NCBI GenBank assembly: GCA_016927755.1
Contig: JAFGLZ010000127.1
Location: 1-64,000, forward strand
Source: Phycisphaerae bacterium
Lineage (GTDB): Bacteria > Planctomycetota > Phycisphaerae > UBA1845 > JAFGLZ01
DNA: 64,000 bases
Direction: 5' to 3'
Of this stretch, positions 1 through 6,978 are shown piece after piece. The notes under the pieces were generated by a model that saw only the letters and a list, made by a program, of their open reading frames with translations, was not told the origin of the DNA and ran no database searches. The first letter of the stretch is position 1. Every line of letters starts with the position of its first letter. A program made the position numbers and the translations under genes.

Positions 1-510
1 GACGGACTCGACCCGGAGCGGATGCACGCCCCAGAACAGCGCCGCCAGCAACGCCCCGGCCCATACCATCCATGGCTCGCCGCAGTGAGGCGGAGGCCCG
101 GGACTCCCCACCGGTTCATCTGTCCCCGTACGTCGCCATGCCCCAAGGACAAGCGTCATCAGCCAGACGACCAGCGCGGTGCTGATCGCGTGCAACAGGA
201 TGCTTGTCAGGTGATAACCCCGAGGATTCATGCCCCACAGACAGTAGTCCACACCGAGGGTCACCCAACTCAGCGGCTGGTAAGGTCCCATGTGGGTCGT
301 CGTCAGCATCCACCAGAGCTGCCTCGGCCCCAGGCCGCGATAGTATGGGTTCTCGGTGTAGTTGTTGTCGTCGTCCCAGAGGAGGAAGCCGTACCCCAAG
401 CAGGGCCAGAACACCCACAGGGCGATCACGCCGGCTAGCGCCGCCATGCCGATCAGCCAGAGGGAGTCGCGAGAGCCTGCGGCTGTCGAGTTGTCGGGCC
501 CTTCTCCCAT
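1..510 (-). CDS. N-terminal part of a TMTC-like multi-pass membrane protein (probable glycosyltransferase/TPR protein), cut by the window edge
   Basis: The minus strand is open from the ATG at 510 to the window edge, giving 170 residues and no stop. Hydrophobic stretches follow the polar start (residues about 17-35, 110-130 and 150-165). The translation has the pattern NPRGYHLTSILLHAIS and ends in GVHPLRVESV, where 'HPLRVESV' is the lumenal-loop signature of TMTC/O-mannosyltransferase-like proteins that usually carry C-terminal TPR repeats. It is divergent from the glycosyltransferase gene that begins at 621, which suits a glycan or surface-polymer role. The C-terminal part lies outside the window, so TPR repeats are assumed, not seen. 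No clear Shine-Dalgarno precedes the start. Confidence 0.75.
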   Translation of the reverse strand, partial: MGEGPDNSTAAGSRDSLWLIGMAALAGVIALWVFWPCLGYGFLLWDDDNNYTENPYYRGLGPRQLWWMLTTTHMGPYQPLSWVTLGVDYCLWGMNPRGYHLTSILLHAISTALVVWLMTLVLGAWRRTGTDEPVGSPGPPPHCGEPWMVWAGALLAALFWGVHPLRVESV

Positions 511-604
511 TGTCCGGTCACTGTATCGGCACGCCCGGCCTCGTCAACAATCCCCACCGTCCAGCCGAGCACCTCTCCGGTGTGCTCTCGATGTGAATGA
601 TTGG

Positions 605-610
605 TACAAT
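605..610 (+). promoter_or_regulatory. -10 element (TACAAT with TGG extension)
   Basis: TGG-TACAAT lies 10 bases before the ATG at 621, so transcription would start about 4 bases before the codon. No convincing -35 is visible. Confidence 0.4.
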
Positions 611-620
611 CCCTGCCACG

Positions 621-1790
621 ATGAAGATCGGTGTCGTCATTGAGAGCATTGAAACGTGGCGGGGCGGTCAGGAAACTAGCACCGTGCAGTTTGTCCGTCG
701 ACTGGCGGAGAACGGATGTGACGTCCACGTCATCACGTCGAGCCGGGCGCCGAGCTCGCCGATGATGACGGTCCACACGCTGCCGATCCAGCGTCCCACC
801 CGACACGCCCAGATGATCCAGTTCATGCGGCAAGCCGCCGACACGATCGGCAGTGGGAAGTATGATATCGTTCACTCGATGCTCCCGATCACGGGCTGCG
901 ACGTCTATCAGCCTCGCGGCGGCACCGTCGCCGAAAGCGTCGAACGGAATCTGGCGCTGATCCGGTCTGGCCCGCTCCGGGCCATCAAGCGACAGGCCAA
1001 TCGGCTGAATCTGAAGCAGCGAGCTCAGTTGCGCCAGGAAGCCACGCTGTTCACCCGTCACCCGGGGACGATCGTCGCCGCCGTGAGCCGATACGTGGTC
1101 GACCAGTTGCGGCGACACTATCGCATGGATGACGCGCGGATCCGCCTGGTCTTCAACGGCGCCGACGTTCCGGACGTGACCGACGAACAGCGAAAGACGA
1201 ATCGCCGACAACTCCGAGAGCAGTTCGGACTCGAGCCAGATGACTTGGTCCTGCTCCTGGTGGCCCACAACTTCAAGTTAAAGGGCGTGGCCCCGGCGAT
1301 CGAAGCAATCGCTCGACTGAAACGCCGAGACGCACTGCCACCGAGGCTTCTCATCGTCGGGCGCGACCACCCGGGACGGTTCGCCCACTTGGCGATGCGA
1401 TTCGGGGTCGGCGACCGCGTCACGTTCGTCGGGCCCAGCGATCGAGTCCACGCCTTCTACCACGCGTCCGACGTCCTGCTCCACCCAACGTACTACGACC
1501 CGTGCAGCCGCGTCGTCCTGGAGGCGATGGCGTGCGGGCTCCCGCCGATCACCACGCGACACAACGGAGCAGCCGATGTGATCGAGGACGGGAGAAACGG
1601 GTATGTCGTCGACTCGGCCGATGCGGTCGATCAACTTGCCGATCGGATCCAGCGACTGACGGACGAGACCCACCGACGGGAATGCGGACAACGGGGACGA
1701 CTCCTCCGCGAGCGGCTCAGTATGGCCCGTCACGTCGAGGAGATGTTGGTCGTTTACGAGGACATCCTGCAGCGGAGACGCCGCGTATGA
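621..1790 (+). CDS. Glycosyltransferase family 4 (WaaG-like)
   Basis: A 389-residue cytoplasmic, membrane-peripheral glycosyltransferase expected to add a sugar to a lipid-linked glycan such as an LPS core. The N-terminus MKIGVVIESIETWRGG is a GT-B first strand with the glycine loop of WaaG-type enzymes. The C-terminal half contains LLIVGRDHPGRF and the E-x7-E donor-site region (HPTYYDPCSRVVLEAMACG). An in-frame ATG at 597 exists, but the family N-terminus and the -10 box at 605 favour 621. It overlaps the next gene by ATGA, implying translational coupling with plsY. Acceptor and donor sugars cannot be told from sequence. Confidence 0.85.
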   Translation: MKIGVVIESIETWRGGQETSTVQFVRRLAENGCDVHVITSSRAPSSPMMTVHTLPIQRPTRHAQMIQFMRQAADTIGSGKYDIVHSMLPITGCDVYQPRGGTVAESVERNLALIRSGPLRAIKRQANRLNLKQRAQLRQEATLFTRHPGTIVAAVSRYVVDQLRRHYRMDDARIRLVFNGADVPDVTDEQRKTNRRQLREQFGLEPDDLVLLLVAHNFKLKGVAPAIEAIARLKRRDALPPRLLIVGRDHPGRFAHLAMRFGVGDRVTFVGPSDRVHAFYHASDVLLHPTYYDPCSRVVLEAMACGLPPITTRHNGAADVIEDGRNGYVVDSADAVDQLADRIQRLTDETHRRECGQRGRLLRERLSMARHVEEMLVVYEDILQRRRRV

Positions 1791-2503
1791 GCCATCTCGC
1801 GAGCTTGGCGCTATTCGCCCTGGCCGGCTACCTGGCCGGATCGATTCCCTTCGCGCTGTTGGCGGGCCTAGCCAAGGGGGTGGATCTTCGCCGGGTCGGC
1901 AGTCAGAACATCGGGGCCAGCAATGCCGGCCGCGTGCTCGGTAGTCCCTGGTTCTTCGTGGTCCTATTCCTGGACGCGCTCAAGGGGTTCGTGCCGGTGC
2001 TCCTCGTGGTGCTCTGGCTAGGTCAAACGGGCGCCTTCGCGAGCGACGGTGACTCCTTCTGGCAACAGTGTGCAATGTTAGTGGTCGCTATGGCTGCCAT
2101 CCTCGGACATCTGTTCCCCATCTACCTGGGCTTCCGTGGGGGGCGAGGTGTGGCCACTTCTCTGGGTGTCGTACTGGCCATTTGGCCCTACTACACAATC
2201 CCCGGGCTGTTGGCCTTCGCCCTCTGGGGGATCGTCAAGAAGGTCAGTGGGTACATTTCCGTCGCCTCGATCGCGGCCTGCGGGGGGTTTCCCGTGCTGG
2301 TCGTCCTCGTCGGCTCGCTGGCTGGCTGGCCGTTGCGTTCCTTGACGCCGCTGATCGGTTTCGCCATACTGATCGCCGCTCTGGTGGTCGTCCGCCACTG
2401 GCCCAACATCCAACGGCTGCGAGCCGGTCAAGAGCTCTCTCCGGACCGCGCCTCGGCCGAGGGGGACCAGACGGAGGCGTTGAAGGCGAAACAGGACCGT
2501 TGA
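1787..2503 (+). CDS. plsY: Glycerol-3-phosphate acyltransferase PlsY
   Basis: A 238-residue integral membrane enzyme that acylates glycerol-3-phosphate from acyl-phosphate, the first step of phospholipid synthesis. Family motifs are present: AGYLAGSIPFALL at the N-terminus, GSQNIGASNAGR (motif 1, usually GSGNPGATN) and FRGGRGVATSLGV (motif 2, usually GGKGVAT). Hydrophobic segments are spread over the whole length, as expected for a multi-pass protein. The start is the ATG of the ATGA overlap with the glycosyltransferase at 1787. The C-terminal tail is polar and slightly longer than usual. The acyl carrier protein at 4962 lies in the same gene run. Confidence 0.9.
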   Translation: MSHLASLALFALAGYLAGSIPFALLAGLAKGVDLRRVGSQNIGASNAGRVLGSPWFFVVLFLDALKGFVPVLLVVLWLGQTGAFASDGDSFWQQCAMLVVAMAAILGHLFPIYLGFRGGRGVATSLGVVLAIWPYYTIPGLLAFALWGIVKKVSGYISVASIAACGGFPVLVVLVGSLAGWPLRSLTPLIGFAILIAALVVVRHWPNIQRLRAGQELSPDRASAEGDQTEALKAKQDR

Positions 2504-2644
2504 TAGTTTGTAATCTAGAAAGCAAAAGCCTTCCAGCGCCGGGAGATCAGAATCAGACAAAAGTTGCAGTATGCAGGGCTTAGCGCTGCTCGCCACGAAG
2601 CGTTCCTTAAGCCCGAGTAACAAGCATACCTCGATCGCTCAAGA

Positions 2645-2674
2645 TTGATCTCCGTATCGCTAAGCAAATATGCT
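2645..2674 (+). promoter_or_regulatory. Candidate sigma-70-like promoter of nagB
   Basis: TTGATC (2645-2650), 18-base spacer, TATGCT (2669-2674). It lies in an AT-richer gap and predicts a leader of about 55 bases before nagB. Confidence 0.45.
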
Positions 2675-2736
2675 ATCCTGTGCTGTCTGTTTGCCTGGGC
2701 GACCGGGACAATCCACTGAACCATGGAGGTCGTTAC

Positions 2737-3495
2737 ATGAGAGTCATCATCGTCAAGAACGCCGAGGAAGTCGGCAAGCGGGCGGCTGATCTGATCGAGC
2801 AGGAGATGAAGCAGCATCGGAATCCCGTGCTGGGCCTGGCTACGGGCAGCACGCCCATCCCCACCTACAAGGAGCTCATCCGCCGGTGCAAGAAGGGCAA
2901 GGGCATGGACTTCTCCACCGCGATCACGTTCAACCTGGACGAGTATGTGGGGCTGCCGGGGACTCACGACCAGTCCTACCGGTATTTCATGAACCATCAA
3001 TTGTTCAACCACGTCAACGTCAACAAGAAGAACACGCACGTGCCCAACGGCATGGTCCGCGGCATGAAGGCCATCCAGCAGTCCTGCGACGAGTACGAGA
3101 CGATGATCGACGACGTCGGCGGCGTCGACATGCAGTTGCTCGGCATCGGCGGGAACGGACACATTGGCTTCAACGAGCCGGGCAGCTCGCTCGGGTCGAT
3201 GACCCGCATCAAGACCCTGTCGCTGCGCACGCGAAAGGACAACGCGCGGTTCTTCAAGAGTATGCGCGAGGTCCCGAGACTCGCGATCACGATGGGCATC
3301 GGGACGATTCTCAAGGCGCGTAAGGTCGTGCTCCTGGCCACCGGCGAGAGCAAGGCCCAGGCGGTCGCCGACTCGCTCGAGGGCCCGGTCAGCGCCATGT
3401 GCCCTGCCTCTGCCCTGCAGCTCCACCGCTTCGCCACGTACGTGATCGACAAGGGGGCGGCCAGCAAGCTGACGCTCGACACCTACGAGCATTGA
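2737..3495 (+). CDS. nagB: Glucosamine-6-phosphate deaminase
   Basis: A 252-residue cytosolic enzyme converting glucosamine-6-phosphate to fructose-6-phosphate and ammonia. Visible motifs are GLATGSTPIPTYKELI (phosphate loop), FNLDEYVGL (catalytic Asp-Glu region) and LLGIGGNGHIGFNEPGSS. The last has Asn-Gly-His, as in Bacillus-type NagB, where E. coli has Asp-Gly-His. The start at 2737 is set by GGAGG at 2725-2729; an upstream in-frame ATG at 2680 would add 19 residues with no family similarity. The next gene is a GlmU-like nucleotidyltransferase, so the pair may balance amino-sugar entry into glycolysis against UDP-GlcNAc synthesis. Confidence 0.92.
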   Translation: MRVIIVKNAEEVGKRAADLIEQEMKQHRNPVLGLATGSTPIPTYKELIRRCKKGKGMDFSTAITFNLDEYVGLPGTHDQSYRYFMNHQLFNHVNVNKKNTHVPNGMVRGMKAIQQSCDEYETMIDDVGGVDMQLLGIGGNGHIGFNEPGSSLGSMTRIKTLSLRTRKDNARFFKSMREVPRLAITMGIGTILKARKVVLLATGESKAQAVADSLEGPVSAMCPASALQLHRFATYVIDKGAASKLTLDTYEH

Positions 3496-3612
3496 TCGTG
3501 TTCCGCGCGGACACAGCCCCGGGACGGCGGCGCCCCCCTCGTCCGGAAGGCCTGCAGGGATGGAGAGATCCGCTGAGCGACCTGAGATCGCCTCGGCGAG
3601 GAGTAATGATTC

Positions 3613-4884
3613 ATGCGATTGATTCTGTTCGACGGTCCCGACGAAGTCCGGGCCAAGTTCAACCCGCTGAGCCTCAGTAGGCCGGTCTGGGAGCTTCGCT
3701 GCGGCATCACGAGCCTGGGTGAGAAGCTTGTAGCCCAATTCGGCGCCAAGGACGTCGCGTACTTCGTGCCGGCCTATATGGCCGAGGAGTATGCCGCGAA
3801 GGTCGACGGCAAGGTCAACGACGCCGGAACGCTCGCCGGCGACGACCTGCTACTCGTGCACGGCTCGCTGAAGGCCGGCTCCCTGGACGTCGCCGCGACG
3901 GGCCCCGGTGAGGTAGGCACGATCGGCGACGTCATCGTCTACGTGCGTGTCTCACGGGCGGACTTGAGTAAGCTGGACGCCGGCTCGATCGACGCCTTCA
4001 TCGCCAGCGCGGCCAAGAGCCTGCCTAAGGTCGAATGCAAGGGCAAGCGATTCGAGTACGTCTGGGAGATCATGCTGGAAAGCCCTCACCAAATCATCGA
4101 AGATTTCAAGGTGGCAGGCCGTAGCGGCATCGAGGGCAAGATCGAGGAGCCATCGGCCATTCGCGGCAGCAAGGGCGACGTCTTCGTCGCGCCGGGCTGC
4201 CAGATCCATCCGATGGCGGTCATCGACGCCTCCACCGGTCCGGTCTACCTGGACGAGGGCGTCGAGGTCCATCCGTTCACGCGGATCGAGGGGCCGGCGT
4301 ACGTCGGAAGGAAGTCGATCCTCTTGGGCACCAAGCTACGGGAAGGCTGCAGCGTCGGGCCCGTCTGCCGGCTGGGCGGCGAGGTCGAGGAGTCGGTCAT
4401 TCAGGGCTACTCGAATAAGTACCATGACGGGTTCCTAGGCCACGCGTACGTGGGCGAGTGGGTCAATCTCGGCGCGCTGACGACGAACAGCGACCTGAAG
4501 AATGACTACACAAGCGTCGAGGTCATCCAGAACGGCAAGAAGGTCGACACGGGCAGTAACAAGGTCGGCGCGATGATCGGCGACCACACCAAGACGTCCA
4601 TCGGCACGCTGATGAACACCGGTGCGATGGTCGGCAGCATGGCGCTCATCATGGCGACCGGCCAGCCGCTGCAGAAGACGATCCCATCGTTCGCCTGGCT
4701 CATCAACGGCATCGTAACGAAGGGATTCGGTCGAAAGGCCTTGTATCGTACGGCCGCCACGGCAATGCAGCGCCGCAAGCAGGCCTGGACGGCCGCCACC
4801 GAGGCGATGTGGGAGGCGATCTACGAGTTGACGGCCGCGGAACGGAACGAGGCCATCAAGCGAGGCCGGCGGATGAGCTCCTAG
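3613..4884 (+). CDS. GlmU-like putative sugar nucleotidyltransferase/acyltransferase (alternative bacterial GlmU family)
   Basis: A 423-residue protein of the alternative GlmU type (Bacteroidetes/Planctomycetes form). The N-terminus MRLILFDGP then LSLSRPVWELRCG is characteristic. The C-terminal half (about 190-370) shows left-handed beta-helix hexapeptide character: VYLDEGVEVHPFTRIEGPAYVG, GEVEESVIQGYSNKYHDGFLGHAYVGEWVNLGALTTNSDLK and KVGAMIGDHTKTSIGT. The N-terminal part lacks the usual GlmU glycine-rich uridylyltransferase loop. The likely role is UDP-GlcNAc or related nucleotide-sugar formation. A gap of about 117 bases separates it from nagB, and an AGGAG-like site precedes the ATG at 3613. 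Exact specificity is inference. Confidence 0.8.
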   Translation: MRLILFDGPDEVRAKFNPLSLSRPVWELRCGITSLGEKLVAQFGAKDVAYFVPAYMAEEYAAKVDGKVNDAGTLAGDDLLLVHGSLKAGSLDVAATGPGEVGTIGDVIVYVRVSRADLSKLDAGSIDAFIASAAKSLPKVECKGKRFEYVWEIMLESPHQIIEDFKVAGRSGIEGKIEEPSAIRGSKGDVFVAPGCQIHPMAVIDASTGPVYLDEGVEVHPFTRIEGPAYVGRKSILLGTKLREGCSVGPVCRLGGEVEESVIQGYSNKYHDGFLGHAYVGEWVNLGALTTNSDLKNDYTSVEVIQNGKKVDTGSNKVGAMIGDHTKTSIGTLMNTGAMVGSMALIMATGQPLQKTIPSFAWLINGIVTKGFGRKALYRTAATAMQRRKQAWTAATEAMWEAIYELTAAERNEAIKRGRRMSS

Positions 4885-4904
4885 AAGACCGGCCCGTTTG
4901 CCAC

Positions 4905-4910
4905 TACAAT
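4905..4910 (+). promoter_or_regulatory. Candidate -10 (TACAAT) for the acyl carrier protein
   Basis: TACAAT with a weak TAGAAG at 4882-4887 (17-base spacer). It predicts a 45-base leader containing a GGAGGAAG ribosome site. Confidence 0.35.
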
Positions 4911-4961
4911 CCGAACCGACACGCAGTCGATCAGGACGGGTCGACGCGGAGGAAGACAGAC

Positions 4962-5219
4962 ATGGACAAGTTGGAAGTTCAGGAACGCGTCATTAAGGCC
5001 ACGGCCCGGGTGTTGAAGGTCGACCCCGAAGAGGTTACGCTGGAGTCCGATTTCGCCGCCGACCTGGGTGCCGAGTCCATCCAGGCGATCGAATTGGTCG
5101 CCGCCTTCGAAGAAGAGTTCGATATCGAGATGGATGAGGATGCGGCGCTCCAGGTCATGACCGTGGGCGCGGCGGTGGACTTCATCCACGAACACATCAT
5201 CAGCCAGAAGAAGGGATAG
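4962..5219 (+). CDS. Acyl carrier protein
   Basis: An 85-residue acidic carrier protein. The phosphopantetheine serine is Ser39 in LGAESIQAIEL, which differs from the canonical DSL of fatty-acid AcpP. The helical ACP fold pattern is clear (ERVIKATARVLKVDPEEV, then ELVAAFEEEFDIEMDE, then VGAAVDFI). The start at 4962 follows GGAGGAAG. It is followed 137 bases later by a DRE-TIM carboligase instead of fab genes, so it may serve a specialised acyl chain rather than bulk fatty-acid synthesis. That last point is inference; it could be the only housekeeping ACP. Confidence 0.88.
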   Translation: MDKLEVQERVIKATARVLKVDPEEVTLESDFAADLGAESIQAIELVAAFEEEFDIEMDEDAALQVMTVGAAVDFIHEHIISQKKG

Positions 5220-5356
5220 AGCGGCGGAGGATCGCCACTTCCATGGCGGTTGCGGCCTGACCGCTCCAGGCGGGTCTGCGAGGTCGTGTGTCGCAGGCCC
5301 GGGCGTTGTGTGTTGCGCCCCGCCCATCGGGCGACAGGCCGGAGAAGGAGAACAAT

Positions 5357-6742
5357 ATGGCACTGCGGTACCATCTCGAAGACGTGGCCAAACCCAATTA
5401 CATGGAAGACACGTTCGATTACTCCAAGCCTCCACGGATCAAGTTCACCAGCCCGATCTACGAGGAGATGGACGGGCAGTTGGTCGCTATCGATCCGGAC
5501 GAGGCCCTGTCCCGCGATCTATGCGTCACGGACACGACCTTCCGCGACGGCCAACAGTCTCGACCGCCGTATACCATCGACCAGCAGGTGCAACTGTACG
5601 AGTACCTCGCAAAGATGGACAACGGGATGGGCGTCATTCGCCAGACCGAGTTCTTCCTGTATACCAAGAACGATCGCGACGCCCTCGACCGCTGTCGCGA
5701 TCTCGGACACCGATACCCAGAAATCACGGGCTGGATCCGGGCCAACAAGGGCGACTTCCGCCTCGTCAAGCAGGCCAAGCTCCCTGAGACGGGGATGCTG
5801 ACCAGCTCCAGTGACTACCATATCTTCGACAAGCAGAAGCAGACGCGCCGTCAGGCCTTCGAACAGTACATCGAGGTCGTCGAAGCCGCCTTCGAGGCCG
5901 GCATCAGGCCCCGCTGCCACCTGGAAGACGTAACCCGGGCCGATTGGGAAGGCTTCGTCTTCCCGTTCGTTCAGAAGCTGGCCGAGCTGAGCGAGCAGGT
6001 TCCCCATCACCTCAAGGCAAAGGTCCGGCTGTGTGACACGATGGGATTCGGCGTGACCTACCCAGGCACGGCCGCTCCCCGGTCGATTCCGAAGCTGATC
6101 CACAAGGTCATCCACGAGTGCGGGATCCCCCCGGAGCGGCTCGAGTGGCACGGGCACAATGACTTCCACAAGGTCCACGTCAACGCCGTGACCACCTGGC
6201 TGTACGGATGTGACGCGGTCAACTGCACGCTCTTCGGCTTCGGCGAGCGAACCGGCAACCCGCCCCTCGAGAGCGCGATCATGGAGCTGATTGGCCTGCG
6301 AGGCTCGACCCTGGGGCTCAAGCTGCACTACATCACCGAAGCCGCGGACTACATGCGATCGATCGGGATGCCGATCCCAGACAACTATCCTTTCGTCGGC
6401 AAGCACTTCAACACCACCCGAGCGGGCATTCACGCCGGCGGGCTGCGACGTAACGAGCGCATCTATAACATCTTCGACACCGCCAGGCTCCTCAAGCGTC
6501 CGCCCAAGGTCGCCATCACCGACAAGACCGGCACCGACGGCATCGCCATGTGGGTCAACGAATACCTCGGCACTAAGGGCACGCCGGACGAAGTGGGCGT
6601 AACGAAGGTCGTCAAGATCCAGAGGTGGGTCATGGAGCAGTACAACGAACACGCTCGGCTGACGGTGATCAGCGACAGGGAGTTGGTCGAGCAGGTCAGG
6701 CAGCACCTTCCCGAACTCCACAGGAAGTACAAGGGTGAGTGA
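5357..6742 (+). CDS. DRE-TIM metallolyase/carboligase (LeuA/homocitrate synthase-like; possible Re-citrate synthase type)
   Basis: A 461-residue HMGL-like TIM-barrel enzyme that should condense acetyl-CoA with a 2-oxo acid. Asp59 in VTDTTFRDGQQS and the HGHNDFH motif (His265 and His267) form the divalent-metal site. The N-terminus LEDVAKPNYMEDTFDYSKPPRI is not found in ordinary LeuA, and the C-terminus lacks the leucine regulatory domain (LeuA is usually 500 or more residues). That architecture resembles the divergent group containing Re-citrate synthases, but I cannot separate citrate, homocitrate and isopropylmalate activities by eye. The start follows GGAGAAGGAG. No other leucine or lysine pathway genes are nearby. 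Confidence 0.75.
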   Translation: MALRYHLEDVAKPNYMEDTFDYSKPPRIKFTSPIYEEMDGQLVAIDPDEALSRDLCVTDTTFRDGQQSRPPYTIDQQVQLYEYLAKMDNGMGVIRQTEFFLYTKNDRDALDRCRDLGHRYPEITGWIRANKGDFRLVKQAKLPETGMLTSSSDYHIFDKQKQTRRQAFEQYIEVVEAAFEAGIRPRCHLEDVTRADWEGFVFPFVQKLAELSEQVPHHLKAKVRLCDTMGFGVTYPGTAAPRSIPKLIHKVIHECGIPPERLEWHGHNDFHKVHVNAVTTWLYGCDAVNCTLFGFGERTGNPPLESAIMELIGLRGSTLGLKLHYITEAADYMRSIGMPIPDNYPFVGKHFNTTRAGIHAGGLRRNERIYNIFDTARLLKRPPKVAITDKTGTDGIAMWVNEYLGTKGTPDEVGVTKVVKIQRWVMEQYNEHARLTVISDRELVEQVRQHLPELHRKYKGE

Positions 6743-6768
6743 GAGTATCGCCGTAAAGGAGATCTCCA

Positions 6769-6978
6769 GTGGCGAGCGGCGACGTCCGCTCACCGCCTTC
6801 GTTTGACCGGCTGACTTCCCGTGGCCGAAAGCTCGAAATCCATCGCGCCGAACGTTGGATTCATCGTCCTAGTCACACTAGAATGTCACAAGGCGCGGAA
6901 GCTCTGATGATGTTGGCTGGGCTCGATTTCCAAACGGGGTGTGACAGCAACAATGCCCTCATCGACTCGCCCGAATGA
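6769..6978 (+). CDS. Possible small ORF of unknown function (doubtful)
   Basis: A GTG-started 69-codon frame begins 26 bases after the carboligase and has a strong AAAGGAG site 7 bases before the GTG. The product is polar and Arg-rich, with no recognisable motif or membrane segment. It runs across the candidate kinase promoter and overlaps the kinase start by 38 bases. I list it only because of the ribosome site; it may be a gene remnant. Confidence 0.2.
   Translation: MASGDVRSPPSFDRLTSRGRKLEIHRAERWIHRPSHTRMSQGAEALMMLAGLDFQTGCDSNNALIDSPE
6855..6884 (+). promoter_or_regulatory. Sigma-70-like promoter of the double kinase gene
   Basis: TTGGAT (6855-6860), 18-base spacer, TAGAAT (6879-6884). 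The predicted start is near 6891, about 50 bases before the kinase start. Confidence 0.55.
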
